Source: Paenibacillus sp. FSL R5-0623 (GTDB lineage Bacteria > Bacillota > Bacilli > Paenibacillales > Paenibacillaceae). From it: a stretch of DNA of 64,000 nucleotides. The notes beneath the pieces are model-generated. The model worked only from the letters and a program-made list of their open reading frames with translations. It made no database searches and was not told the DNA's origin. Position numbers and translations under genes: made by a program. Positions 51,977 to 61,365 of the stretch are shown piece after piece (position 1 is the first letter of the stretch; every line of letters starts with the position of its first letter). The stretch spans positions 1,550,001-1,614,000 of the forward strand of contig NZ_CP150233.1 in assembly GCF_037974265.1 (NCBI RefSeq), in the 5' to 3' direction.

Positions 51977-52863
51977 AGGATGGCACGCCTGCTCCACAGC
52001 GCAAACGTGCGGTGGCAGCCGCTTTTCAATTTTTGTCCCGTTTCCCTGTCAAAATGCAAATCGATTTTGTCCCGCCGCTGCTGCGGGAAAGTGTAGTCTT
52101 TTATCCGTTGGTCGGTGCTGCAATCGGTCTGTGTGTCTGGCTCGCGGGAGCCTTAAGTGGTGCAGTGCTTCCGGCCTTACCGGCTGCCGTCCTGACCCTG
52201 ACGTTATGGGTATGGCTCACCGGAGGACTCCATCTTGACGGATGGATGGATACGGCGGATGGCTTGCTCAGCTATCGTACCCGTGAACGGATGCTGGAGA
52301 TTATGAAGGACAGCCGTGTCGGGGCCATGGGGGTAATTGCTTGTGTGCTGCTGCTCATGATGAAAGCGGCGCTGATCGCCGATTTTATTGCCCGGGGCCA
52401 CTGGATGTACGGTGCGCTGCTGATCCTGCCCATGATCTGGAGCCGCTGGTTCATGGTGTATGCAATGTCGGCCTGGCCGAATGCGCGCGGAGATGATGGA
52501 CTTGCCGTATTGTTCAAAGGTCTGGGTGAGCGGAAGGAGGTCCAGCGTGCACGCAGCTCAGCCGTGGGGCTGACCTTAATCGCAGGGGCAATTACGTTTG
52601 CCGCGGTGTGGCTTTTCAAGCCGGATATGGGGATTGCGGATGCGATGGTGAGTGGTCTGGGTACACTGCCATGGTGGCTATACCCGGTGGCGGCAGTAAT
52701 TATACTGCCTGTAGCGTGTTATTATATCGGCCGATTCGTGGCTGCCCGGATCAGTGAACGGCTCGGCGGTTTAACCGGGGATACGTATGGTGCTATGAAT
52801 GAGTTGCTGGAGGCGGCATTGTTGATCGTGCTGAGTGTGCTTCAAGGACTGTTCTGGCTGTAA
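51973..52863 (+). CDS. cobS: cobalamin (5'-phosphate) synthase
   Basis: 296-residue membrane enzyme. Joins AdoCbi-GDP to alpha-ribazole phosphate. Acidic catalytic block GGLHLDGWMDTADGLLS (about 76-92) and MLEIMKDSRVGAMGVIA are intact, followed by RWFMVYAMSAWPNARGDDG and several membrane helices. Overlaps cobU by 4 bases. Confidence 0.95.
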   Translation: MKDGTPAPQRKRAVAAAFQFLSRFPVKMQIDFVPPLLRESVVFYPLVGAAIGLCVWLAGALSGAVLPALPAAVLTLTLWVWLTGGLHLDGWMDTADGLLSYRTRERMLEIMKDSRVGAMGVIACVLLLMMKAALIADFIARGHWMYGALLILPMIWSRWFMVYAMSAWPNARGDDGLAVLFKGLGERKEVQRARSSAVGLTLIAGAITFAAVWLFKPDMGIADAMVSGLGTLPWWLYPVAAVIILPVACYYIGRFVAARISERLGGLTGDTYGAMNELLEAALLIVLSVLQGLFWL

Positions 52864-52952
52864 CTTCTGAAGTATGAAGCAGTATGAAAGTGTTATGCAT
52901 GAGGTTGGGAGCAAGGTGATCTGGAGATAACACGGAGACAGGGGGAGAGAGC

Positions 52953-54533
52953 GTGGAGGATAGGCCATCACAACCAGCGGCGGTACTGATGCTGCAAGGA
53001 ACGGCTTCGGATGTAGGTAAAAGTGTCATCACAACGGCATTGTGCCGGATTTTTAAACAGGACGGCTTCAAGCCTGCTCCGTTCAAGTCACAAAATATGG
53101 CACTGAATTCCTATGTGACGGAAGATGGCAAGGAGATTGGTCGGGCTCAGGGGGCGCAAGCTGAAGCCTGCGGTATTGAGGCGACAACCGATATGAATCC
53201 AATCCTGATCAAGCCGGTGCGGGACATGCATTCGCAGATCGTGGTGCATGGTGTACCTTTTGCCCAGATGAGTGCATCGGACTACCGTCAGCATTTCCTG
53301 CCTGAAGCAAAGCAGACAGTGATGGATGCGCTGAATCGGTTGCGGGACAGCTATGATGTGGTGCTGATGGAGGGAGCGGGTAGTCCGGCCGAGATCAATC
53401 TGAAGGACCGGGATATCGTCAACATGAATCTGGCAGGCTGGGCCGATGCGCCAGTGATTCTGATCTCCGATATTGATCGGGGCGGTGTATTTGCTTCCAT
53501 CGTAGGTACGCTCGAACTGCTGGAACCCCATGAGGTGGCCCGTGTCAAAGGGTTCATTATCAACAAGTTCCGAGGTGATCTATCCCTGTTGCAGCCAGGA
53601 CTCGACTGGCTCGAAGAACGGACAGGTATTCCAGTATTAGGTGTATTGCCTTACATAAGAGATATTCAGATTGAAGCAGAGGATTCAGTGGTGCTGGACT
53701 CCATGCGTCATGGTAAAACCGGCAAAACCGAGCTGGATTTGGCGGTGATCCGATATCCGCGAATTTCCAACTTTACAGACTTTGATGCACTTTCCCGTGA
53801 ACCGGATGTGAATGTACGTTACGTGACCTCGCCAGATGAATTGGGCAGTCCGGATGCCATTCTTCTACCGGGTACGAAGGATACCATAGGTGACCTGGCA
53901 TATCTGCGTGAGTCTGGGCTGGAGCAGGCAATTGCCAGTCAGACCGAGCGTGAGCATGTTCAGCTCGTAGGAATATGTGGCGGATACCAGATGCTGGGAC
54001 GACATCTGAAGGACCCGTTTGCTGTGGAGGCGAATCAGATCCAGGAAGCGAAAGGGCTTGGCTGGCTCCCGCTATCGACAACGTTTCTTCAGGAAAAGCA
54101 GACCGTCAGAGCTTCCGGACGGGTGCAGCCTGATCACCCGATTCGTCTATATGGTGAGCGAGATGTAACAGATGCTTCATTACCCATTAATGGATATGAG
54201 ATTCATATGGGTGTTACGGAGTGCCACGAGCCTGAACGGGTAACCATGTTGTTTGAAATCTCATATCCAGGTGGCCAACCTTTCCAAGAAGGCTGGGGCT
54301 CAGTAGATGGCAGCGTGTGGGGAACCTACCTGCATGGTTTGTTTGAAAGTGATCAATTCCGACGTTCGTGGCTGAATGCCTTGCGTGCAGGAAAAGGACT
54401 GCCGCCGCTTCAGGAGACATATAGTGCGCATGAACGTAAGGAGATGGAGTTCGATCGGGTAGCTGAATCATTGCGTTCGGCATTGGATTTGAAGCGCGTG
54501 TACGAGATTATGGGTGTTCAGGCACCCGAGTGA
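52953..54533 (+). CDS. cbiP: adenosylcobyric acid synthase
   Basis: 526 residues. Amidates the corrin side chains b, d, e and g using glutamine and ATP. N-terminal dethiobiotin-synthetase-like domain (MLQGTASDVGKSVITTALCR, with the P-loop; FKSQNMALNSYVT) and a C-terminal class I glutaminase domain with nucleophile Cys in GICGGYQMLG and downstream HGLFE. Start GTG 52953 has GGGGGAGA upstream; ATG 52989 is an alternative. A 90-base gap after cobS without a terminator suggests the same transcript. Confidence 0.95.
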   Translation: MEDRPSQPAAVLMLQGTASDVGKSVITTALCRIFKQDGFKPAPFKSQNMALNSYVTEDGKEIGRAQGAQAEACGIEATTDMNPILIKPVRDMHSQIVVHGVPFAQMSASDYRQHFLPEAKQTVMDALNRLRDSYDVVLMEGAGSPAEINLKDRDIVNMNLAGWADAPVILISDIDRGGVFASIVGTLELLEPHEVARVKGFIINKFRGDLSLLQPGLDWLEERTGIPVLGVLPYIRDIQIEAEDSVVLDSMRHGKTGKTELDLAVIRYPRISNFTDFDALSREPDVNVRYVTSPDELGSPDAILLPGTKDTIGDLAYLRESGLEQAIASQTEREHVQLVGICGGYQMLGRHLKDPFAVEANQIQEAKGLGWLPLSTTFLQEKQTVRASGRVQPDHPIRLYGERDVTDASLPINGYEIHMGVTECHEPERVTMLFEISYPGGQPFQEGWGSVDGSVWGTYLHGLFESDQFRRSWLNALRAGKGLPPLQETYSAHERKEMEFDRVAESLRSALDLKRVYEIMGVQAPE

Positions 54534-54538
54534 AACAA

Positions 54539-54601
54539 CAATACCCCCATGTCTGACAAACCGTTCTCTAGAAACGGAATGTTAGCGGCATGGGGGTATT
54601 G
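54539..54601. terminator. hairpin between cbiP and the convergent chemoreceptor gene
   Basis: CAATACCCCCATG (54539-54551) is perfectly inverted at 54589-54601. The U-tract is weak on both sides, but the 13-bp stem between converging genes fits a bidirectional terminator. Confidence 0.75.
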
Positions 54602-54659
54602 TATATCCTATGGCTATATGAGGTTTAAAACATGTGATGATAGGTTAATGGTTAACCTG

Positions 54660-56360
54660 TTAGTTTATTTTGAAATTTTTCATAGCGGATTGAAGCTCTA
54701 CAGCTTGTTCATGCAGATGACGAACTGTATTCGAATGGGAATCCATCTCGCTGAGCTGCAGGTCTGCTGTTGAAGCAATCTGTAACATGCTCTCACGAGA
54801 TTTGGTCGTAATCTGTGCCGTTTCTTCTACGGATGCACTCACTTCTTCAGCACCAGCAGATACTTGTTGTGTAGAAGCAGAGACGGTCTGGATGGTCAGG
54901 TTCACGTTCTGAATCAATTCATTCAGCTGCTGGAAGGCTGATCCTGCCTGTTGAACGACAGTTGTGCCTGAACCAATCTCTTGGGTTACACGGTTCATGG
55001 CGTCAACGGAGCGTTCAGCGTCTTCGCGAATGGTACCCAGATAATCCGAAATTTCTTCGGTGGCTGTCTTGGATTGCTCGGCAAGTTTGCGAACTTCTCC
55101 AGCAACAACAGCGAATCCGCGACCATGCTCTCCGGCACGTGCTGCTTCGATGGAGGCGTTGAGTGACAGCATGTTAATCTGTTTGGTGATTTCAAAAATG
55201 GAAGCAACAATGGTGCCGATAGCTACCGACCGTTCATTCATAGTTTCCACATAACGCAACGATTCGCTTGCTGTCTGGCCTACACGCTCCATCTGCTCAA
55301 TGGCATTCTGAGCCAGTCGGTTACCGTTAACTGCCTCGTTGGCTGCTTCACTAATCTGGTCAGACACTTCAGCGGAAGAAGAAGCAATATGCATGATACC
55401 TTGCGTAATTTCTTCCATAGCTCTGGCGTTCTCGGATGCGCTTGACGCAATGCTGATGCTGCCTTTTTCTGCATCTTCTGCGGAGCGGCTGGAGTTTCGA
55501 ACCATACCGGACATCGATTCAACCCGCTGAAGCAGGTCATTGGAGCCTGATACAACTTCATTGGACGTGGACAAGGCACGGCTAATCATTTCTTTCAGGT
55601 TATGCGTCATCGTCTGGAAGCTAGCGGCAAGCTGGGCAATTTCATCTTTACCTTTGATCTCTAGTTTAGCGGTCAGATCACCTTGGGATATTTGTTTGCT
55701 ATGTTGGACAAGCTTGATGATTGGTTTGGTAACTCTTTTGATCATACTAGTGGAGATAAGCCAGCCGAGCACAAACACTAATGCTGTAATCCCCAGACAC
55801 AACCAGAAAATCTGGGTAATCTTGTCTTGAATGAACTGGGCATCCATGCTCACAGCCATAATCATGTTACTTCCTGCAATGGGGATAAAGGCTGCTTTAT
55901 GTACACCAAAGGAATCGGAGTAGACCTCACTGATTACCATTTCTTTGTTCTCAATAGCTGCATTCATTGCAGGTTCTACACTAATCTCATCCTGGGCTTT
56001 CATGCCTGAGGAAGAGTTGGCCACAACGACTTTGGCTGAGCCATCTTGAATAGCAACAATGTAAGCAGCATCCAGATTATGTTCTTTTGCTTTATCTGCC
56101 AGATACGATTCCACGGTCATGGCAGCACCTTCAGAACCAGCTCCGCCACTCTGTACCTGTAGGATTTTGGATGCTGAAGTATTTTTGTATATATCCTGAA
56201 TGGACGTGTTTAGGACTTTGTCAAACTGCGGGAGCACGTAACTTTGAATGATATTCATCGAAACGGCGTAAAAACTAATACTGAACAACAGGGAAGCAAC
56301 CAGCAGAACGAGGAACAAGGTGCCTCTGATTTTACCGGCAACGGTGCGATTACGAAACAT
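54660..56360 (-). CDS. methyl-accepting chemotaxis protein
   Basis: 566 residues. N-terminal helix (about 12-35), an extracellular sensing domain of about 160 residues ([31 protein letters not shown]), a second helix (about 190-212), HAMP linker ([20 protein letters not shown]) and the coiled signalling domain with the hairpin tip EIAR-like [30 protein letters not shown] split over about 395-425. The sensor domain is smaller than a double Cache; ligand unknown. Start ATG 56360 follows AAAGGATGATC. Confidence 0.95.
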   Translation of the reverse strand: MFRNRTVAGKIRGTLFLVLLVASLLFSISFYAVSMNIIQSYVLPQFDKVLNTSIQDIYKNTSASKILQVQSGGAGSEGAAMTVESYLADKAKEHNLDAAYIVAIQDGSAKVVVANSSSGMKAQDEISVEPAMNAAIENKEMVISEVYSDSFGVHKAAFIPIAGSNMIMAVSMDAQFIQDKITQIFWLCLGITALVFVLGWLISTSMIKRVTKPIIKLVQHSKQISQGDLTAKLEIKGKDEIAQLAASFQTMTHNLKEMISRALSTSNEVVSGSNDLLQRVESMSGMVRNSSRSAEDAEKGSISIASSASENARAMEEITQGIMHIASSSAEVSDQISEAANEAVNGNRLAQNAIEQMERVGQTASESLRYVETMNERSVAIGTIVASIFEITKQINMLSLNASIEAARAGEHGRGFAVVAGEVRKLAEQSKTATEEISDYLGTIREDAERSVDAMNRVTQEIGSGTTVVQQAGSAFQQLNELIQNVNLTIQTVSASTQQVSAGAEEVSASVEETAQITTKSRESMLQIASTADLQLSEMDSHSNTVRHLHEQAVELQSAMKNFKIN

Positions 56361-56712
56361 ATGATCATCCTTTCACGTCAAGTTCATTAACATTGTCGCT
56401 TTTCCGTAATAATAAGACCTATCTACCAATGAAGAAAGACCTAAATTAAACGTTGAGAAAACTTGGGAATAAGCGGATATACCTATATTACAAAATTAAC
56501 CGGAGGTTGAATAGAACAATTTTCACGATTTGGTGTATTTTTTTCAGAAATACATGAATCTATTACATGCATATTACATAATATCAATTAATACCTACCA
56601 GAATAGTTTGTTATATGTTATATTGTAAAATGTCTTTGTCGGAAGTACAAAAGATAGAAGAGAAAACCGGATATGTTCCGGTTACACACATGCCTGAGGA
56701 GGATTTAAAGAA
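56361..56712. other. divergent intergenic region, chemoreceptor and tcyP
   Basis: 352 AT-rich bases. AACCGGA (56665-56671) and TCCGGTT (56677-56683) form a short leader hairpin just before the tcyP ribosome site GAGGA. TATATT and TAAAAT boxes near 56622-56632 are possible -10 elements, without a clear -35. I found no sigma-D promoter for the chemoreceptor that I would defend. Confidence 0.35.
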
Positions 56713-58110
56713 ATGGATACTTTTCTAGTCATATTGAATGTAGTGGTGATGCTTGCTTTACTTGGCATCCTCTACTGGATGCAGAAAAAGCATATCTCCT
56801 TTACGAAACGCGTATTTGCGGGTCTTGGACTGGGGGTTGTGTACGGGGTTATTCTTCAATTGGTGTACACATCAGGTTCTGATGTCGTTACGAAATCAGT
56901 CGATTGGTTCAATCTGGTCGGTTCAGGATATGTTCGTTTGTTGCAAATGGTCGTGATTCCATTGATCATGGTGTCGATCATCTCAGCCATCATGAATCTG
57001 AAGGGCAAGCAAAATCTCGGTAAAATGAGTGTTTCCATTATTGCCATTCTGTTGATCACCACAGCGATTGCCGCGGGGGTCAGCATAGTAACGAGTCTCA
57101 GCTTTAACCTGACTTCCATTGAAATTGAAGGTGGAGATCGGGAGATCGCCCAGGGGCAGAAGATGGAGGAACGGCTTGTTGATGTGAAGGATCAGACCAT
57201 TCCGCAGCAAGTGCTGGAATTCATTCCTTCGAATCCATTTGCAGATATGACAGGAGAACGTCGTACATCCACACTGGCGGTCGTTATCTTCTCCGCGTTC
57301 ATCGGTGTAGCTGTACTTGGACTGGATCGCAAAAAACCACAACAGGCGGAAACATTCCGAGGGATGGTTAATGCGGTATATGCGGTGGTTATGCGGATTG
57401 TAACATTGGTGCTGAGGCTTACGCCATACGGGATTCTGGCCCTTATCACCAAGGTGACGGCGACCACGAATCCGGATGAAATTCTCAAGTTGATCAAATT
57501 CGTCATTGCGTCCTACGTGGCCCTCATCGTGATGTTTATCATTCACCTGATCATCATCTCACTGTCCGGGTTCAACCCGATTACGTATGTGAAGAAGGTT
57601 CTGCCAACACTGGTATTTGCCTTCACATCCCGTTCAAGTGCAGCGTCGATCCCGCTGAATGTGGAGACACAGACGAAGAAACTGGGCGTATCGGACGGTA
57701 TTGCGAATCTGTCTGCAAGCTTTGGTGCTACAATTGGGCAAAACGGCTGCGCCGGGATCTATCCGGCCATGCTGGCGGTGATGATTGCTCCAACGGTCGG
57801 CATCGACCCGCTGAGCTGGGACTTCATCGTGACGTTGATCCTTGTTGTTATGATCAGTTCGTTTGGTGTGGCAGGTGTTGGCGGCGGGGCAACGTTCGCT
57901 TCCCTGATTGTATTGTCCACCATGAACCTGCCTGTAGCCTTGGCGGGATTGCTGATCTCCGTTGAACCGCTGATCGACATGGGTCGTACAGCGCTTAACG
58001 TGAACGGGTCCATGACTTCAGGACTCGTAACCAGCAAAATTTTGAAAGAAAATGATCACGACACATTCAATGATCAGAGCCGTGAGCTGGATTCAGCTGT
58101 TCAGGCTTAA
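56713..58110 (+). CDS. tcyP: L-cystine symporter TcyP (DAACS family)
   Basis: 465 residues, length as in Bacillus TcyP (463), about nine hydrophobic helices. DAACS signature region PTLVFAFTSRSSAASIPLNVE (about 299-319) and SFGATIGQNGCAGIYPAM (about 336-353, replacing the GATxN MDG loop of glutamate carriers) indicate the cystine branch, as does the long loop IEIEGGDREIAQGQKMEERL. ATG 56713 follows GAGGA. Closed by a strong terminator. Confidence 0.93.
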   Translation: MDTFLVILNVVVMLALLGILYWMQKKHISFTKRVFAGLGLGVVYGVILQLVYTSGSDVVTKSVDWFNLVGSGYVRLLQMVVIPLIMVSIISAIMNLKGKQNLGKMSVSIIAILLITTAIAAGVSIVTSLSFNLTSIEIEGGDREIAQGQKMEERLVDVKDQTIPQQVLEFIPSNPFADMTGERRTSTLAVVIFSAFIGVAVLGLDRKKPQQAETFRGMVNAVYAVVMRIVTLVLRLTPYGILALITKVTATTNPDEILKLIKFVIASYVALIVMFIIHLIIISLSGFNPITYVKKVLPTLVFAFTSRSSAASIPLNVETQTKKLGVSDGIANLSASFGATIGQNGCAGIYPAMLAVMIAPTVGIDPLSWDFIVTLILVVMISSFGVAGVGGGATFASLIVLSTMNLPVALAGLLISVEPLIDMGRTALNVNGSMTSGLVTSKILKENDHDTFNDQSRELDSAVQA

Positions 58111-58171
58111 TAGACTGGATTGGATAGAGGCTCGTATGAAGATAGCTAGAGCCTTTTGCAAGCCAAGTGAG

Positions 58172-58211
58172 AAAAGCCGTCCTTCGGAGGAATCCGGAGG
58201 GCGGCTTTTTT
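58172..58211 (+). terminator. terminator after tcyP
   Basis: AAAGCCG (58173-58179) pairs with CGGCTTT (58202-58208), plus inner TCCTTCGGA/TCCGGAGG pairing, followed by TTT. Confidence 0.88.
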
Positions 58212-58428
58212 GTAGCAATTGCATCATCAAACCTGTGCATGTTGTGTGAAGCCGTATGCTTTTTGATACTCGTGGTAAGAGAGATGGAGGTAGGAAAAGC
58301 GTAGTATGGTCGAGAGGAACACGTGGAATATAGGAGGGTCGTAGTGACTCATGCACACTTGGAGTTATTTAGTTCTGTTCATGGGACGAGAAATGTGATA
58401 GAGTATTCATGTTTTGGCCCTGAGCCAA

Positions 58429-58470
58429 ACCGCGGTTCGTAACCATCCCGCGTAATCAAAACTAGGAAGG
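58429..58470 (+). ncRNA. preQ1 class I riboswitch
   Basis: P1 stem CGCGG (58431-58435) pairs with CCGCG (58448-58452), around loop TTCGTAACCATC. The A-rich tail TAATCAAAACTAGGAAGG follows and can fold back into the loop as the pseudoknot. The order and the loop GGUUCnUAACCAUCC with AAAACUAGGA fit the class I consensus. The tail contains the ribosome site of the next gene, a queuosine-precursor transporter, so control is probably translational. Confidence 0.87.
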
Positions 58471-58472
58471 CA

Positions 58473-59168
58473 GTGTATGTATTTATGTTTAACTTAGGGT
58501 GGGGAGCGGTTTTCGTTCTCGTAACTTATGGATTTTTCCTGCTGTGTTACCGCTTGTTCGGTAAAAAAGGTCTCTATGCCTGGATTGGTGTGGCTACGGT
58601 TATAGCCAACATTCAGGTGACCAAAACGATAGATATCATGGGCATTGTACTGACGCTTGGCAACACGATGTATGTCAGCATGTACCTGACCAGTGATCTG
58701 CTCAATGAGAAATATGGACCAGGTGAGGCACGGAAGGCCGTATGGTTCGGGTTTTTCACGCTCATCATGACAACGGTGTTGATGCAGATGGTGTTGTACT
58801 TTGAACCGGCACCAACGGACTTTGCACAGGAATCCATGGCGAAGCTGTTCGGTCTGCTGCCACGTCTGGCCCTCGGTAGTTTGACGGCGTACTTTATCAG
58901 TCAGTTCCTGGATGTTCGATTGTACTCATGGTTACGCAAGGTGGCCCCAGGGCGCAATCAGTTGTGGATTCGTACCAACGGCAGTTCGATCATCAGTTCA
59001 TTTGTGGATACACTGGTGTTCTGCACGATCGCGTTTGCGTTCATCTATCCTTGGGATGTATGGCTGGAAATCTTCCTGACCACGTATATTATCAAATTTG
59101 TATTAACTGCGGTTGGAACACCGTTTCTCTACGTTGCACGCAGCTTTAAGTTTAAGGATGAAGCTTAG
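58473..59168 (+). CDS. yhhQ: queuosine precursor transporter (YhhQ/VUT family)
   Basis: 231 residues, about six hydrophobic helices. YhhQ blocks: NIQVTKTIDIMGIVLTLGNT, YLTSDLLNEKYGPGEARKAV, SQFLDVRLYSWLRK and GSSIISSFVDTLVFCTIAF. Imports preQ0, preQ1 or queuine. GTG 58473 is chosen because the riboswitch tail AGGA ends five bases before it; ATG 58485 would be 17 bases from any ribosome site. No queC-queD-queE-queF genes are in the window. Ends in a long terminator. Confidence 0.93.
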   Translation: MYVFMFNLGWGAVFVLVTYGFFLLCYRLFGKKGLYAWIGVATVIANIQVTKTIDIMGIVLTLGNTMYVSMYLTSDLLNEKYGPGEARKAVWFGFFTLIMTTVLMQMVLYFEPAPTDFAQESMAKLFGLLPRLALGSLTAYFISQFLDVRLYSWLRKVAPGRNQLWIRTNGSSIISSFVDTLVFCTIAFAFIYPWDVWLEIFLTTYIIKFVLTAVGTPFLYVARSFKFKDEA

Positions 59169-59194
59169 ATAATATTCAATGAGGATCACTTAAA

Positions 59195-59246
59195 ATCACC
59201 CTTTGCGCAGTCCATTATAATTCGGACTCTGCAAGGGGATTTTTTT
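59195..59246 (+). terminator. terminator after yhhQ
   Basis: Stem AATCACCCTTTGC with GCAAGGGGATT, inner AGTCC/GGACT, followed by TTTTTT. Confidence 0.85.
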
Positions 59247-59301
59247 ATAGAAAACACATGTCCCCGAAAGAAAAATCCTTTTTACATTTTTATGAAAAAG
59301 T

Positions 59302-59327
59302 TATAATATAAACGACCTGTCGTTTAT
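59302..59327. promoter_or_regulatory. promoter with 20-bp palindromic operator
   Basis: Perfect TATAAT (59302-59307), directly followed by ATAAACGAC (59308-59316), CT, GTCGTTTAT (59319-59327). The 9-base arms are an exact palindrome over the transcription start, like TetR-family operators. The -35 region TTTTAC (spacing about 16) is weak. Confidence 0.6.
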
Positions 59328-59374
59328 GAGCATGTATCATTAGCACGATGATTTCAACCAAAGGGGAATCGCAT

Positions 59375-59728
59375 ATGTACTCTACACTGCGTTATACACT
59401 GGAAAGCAATGGCACAACCTACGAGAATGATAGCATTAATGCCTCGTTATTGGTGGATTTGATCACCAATCTGGAATTGCAGGACTACGTAGTACTAGCA
59501 CCTTCGGAGCTGGTGGAGGGAAGTATGTATATGCAGGCGGCTGCGCTTGAGGAACCAGGACAGATGGTGGCGGAGATTCGTTTGCAGGAAGGTGAGGATG
59601 GTTTCCGGCATTACGGCTACAAGACAACAGATCCGACTGCGATTATTCAATGGTTTCTGGATTATTGGGGGAAGCAACAGCTGCCACAGCTGGAATCCTG
59701 GCAGGATATCACGCATGAGTTTGACTAA
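59375..59728 (+). CDS. hypothetical protein
   Basis: 117 residues, acidic, no signal or membrane helix. Sequence MYSTLRYTLESNGTTYENDS then a beta/alpha mix and a Trp-rich C-terminus (IIQWFLDYWGKQQLPQLESW). Not recognised. ATG 59375 follows AAAGGGGA; the in-frame ATG 59348 precedes that site. Single gene between terminators, behind a palindromic operator, so it is probably induced by some signal. Confidence 0.78.
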   Translation: MYSTLRYTLESNGTTYENDSINASLLVDLITNLELQDYVVLAPSELVEGSMYMQAAALEEPGQMVAEIRLQEGEDGFRHYGYKTTDPTAIIQWFLDYWGKQQLPQLESWQDITHEFD

Positions 59729-59804
59729 TACTTAATGAGTAAGCAGGAATAAGATTACCTAGGATGCAAACGGAGTAATGTAGGATATGCTTTGTATGAA
59801 TTAC

Positions 59805-59844
59805 AATCCCGCAACCCATGATATCATGGATTTGCGGGATTTTT
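59805..59844. terminator. terminator between the hypothetical gene and the Xaa-Pro peptidase
   Basis: AATCCCGCAA (59805-59814) pairs with TTGCGGGATT (59832-59841), inner CATG/CATG, followed by TTT. The two genes converge on it. Confidence 0.85.
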
Positions 59845-60014
59845 GAGTTCATGTGTCCTTGCTCCTTTTTCTGTGTACAGGCCTGAACCGTACGCGAAAG
59901 GAGTATATTATTCTGATGATAAGGTTCAGCACAGTTTGGTGCAGTTTAGTTCATGATGCATCATATCGACTGAGGATTGATGTATTGGTGTTTTTGACTT
60001 AGATCACAGTTGGA

Positions 60015-61127
60015 CTAATCCGTAAGGATGTGCAGTTCTTTTGGAAATGTTGTCAGAACTTCGACACCCGTCTCGGTCACAATCACATCATCCTCGATAC
60101 GAACGCCGCCTGCTGCGGTATAGATGCCCGGTTCAATCGTGAACACGGTACCTTCACTCAGGGTGTCCATATTCTCTCCATGCAGAGAAGGATACTCATG
60201 TACGTCAATACCCAGTCCATGGCCTACTCTATGCATAAAGCGCTCGCCGTAACCCGCTTCTTCCGTGACCTGACGAGCCGCACGATCCACTTCAGCGCAG
60301 GTGATGCCTGGTTTCACGATTTGAATAGCAGCTTCATTGGCTGCGAGCACCGTGTTATAGATGGTTTTGAGTTCAGGTGAAATGTCACCAAAGGCGAATG
60401 TACGCGTGATATCCGAGGCATATCCGCCAGCATACACACCCATGTCAAACATCAACAGGTCACCATGTTGCAGCTTCCGTTCACCCGGTGTACCGTGTGG
60501 CAGACCTGTTTTGGGTCCCGTGAGCACCATGGTATCAAAAGAAGGGCCGTCAGCACCCAGCTTTTTCATCTGATACTCCATCTCGGCGACAAGTTCAATC
60601 TCGGTTACGCCTGTGCGAACATGGGAGAGGCCTTGACGCAATGTTTCTTCGATCAGGTGAATGGCATGGCGAATGCGGGCGACCTCATCAGGTGTTTTTT
60701 TCACACGTAATGTGCGAAGCAACGGGCCAACATCTTGGAAGCTGGCAGCACCAAGAGCGGCAGTAAGCTGCTCATAACGTGCGACCGTCACGTATTCTTT
60801 TTCGAGACCTACCCGGCCCAAGCGCCCCTGATAACGATCAAATAAAGCATACGGATTATCCGTATCCGTGTGAGTTGCAATGTTGGATACTGAAGAAGCG
60901 GCTGCCGCAGCTTCAGCGTCCAGCGCGGGTACAATCAACAGGGGCTCTTCGCCTCGTGCGAGAACCAGGCCAAGGAAGCGTTCATGCGGATTGCTCGCAA
61001 ATCCAGTTAAATAGTAGATATGTTTCGGATCTGTGATCAGCATGGCATCCAAGCCTTGCCCGGACAGATCGGCTTCAAGACGAGATAAAGGGTTTTGATT
61101 CATAAGTGTAGTTGTCCACCTTTCCAT
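60015..61127 (-). CDS. M24 family Xaa-Pro peptidase
   Basis: 370 residues. N-terminal creatinase-like domain (about 1-140), then a pita-bread metallopeptidase domain with the five metal ligands visible: MFDMGVYAGGYASDITRTF (two Asp), HRVGHGLGIDVHE (His), FTIEPGIY (Glu) and RIEDDVIVTE (Glu). It cleaves X-Pro bonds of peptides, as PepQ or aminopeptidase P types; the exact specificity is not certain. ATG 61127 has AAGGA eight bases upstream on the minus strand. Confidence 0.93.
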   Translation of the reverse strand: MERWTTTLMNQNPLSRLEADLSGQGLDAMLITDPKHIYYLTGFASNPHERFLGLVLARGEEPLLIVPALDAEAAAAASSVSNIATHTDTDNPYALFDRYQGRLGRVGLEKEYVTVARYEQLTAALGAASFQDVGPLLRTLRVKKTPDEVARIRHAIHLIEETLRQGLSHVRTGVTEIELVAEMEYQMKKLGADGPSFDTMVLTGPKTGLPHGTPGERKLQHGDLLMFDMGVYAGGYASDITRTFAFGDISPELKTIYNTVLAANEAAIQIVKPGITCAEVDRAARQVTEEAGYGERFMHRVGHGLGIDVHEYPSLHGENMDTLSEGTVFTIEPGIYTAAGGVRIEDDVIVTETGVEVLTTFPKELHILTD

Positions 61128-61365
61128 TCATACTATCCTTCTATTATAAAAGATTATGATGGAATTCCAAACTGCGGTGATTTCATGTCCTCGGAATACC
61201 TTGAGTTCTCGGTTTAAGCGGCTGGTGTGAAGGGTAATACAGGGCGAAACCGCTTTACCGATGAATAATAACACCACAACTATAGCGAACAATACATTAA
61301 CAATACGTTGAAGCTTGACTTATTTATTTTATACAAAAGAACGATATGCGAAGGGAGATGTAATC

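Noticed and set aside
56361-56480. sigma-D (flagellar) promoter for the chemoreceptor
   Set aside because: TTTA and GGTAGATA-like pieces occur but the spacing and the -10 match are poor.
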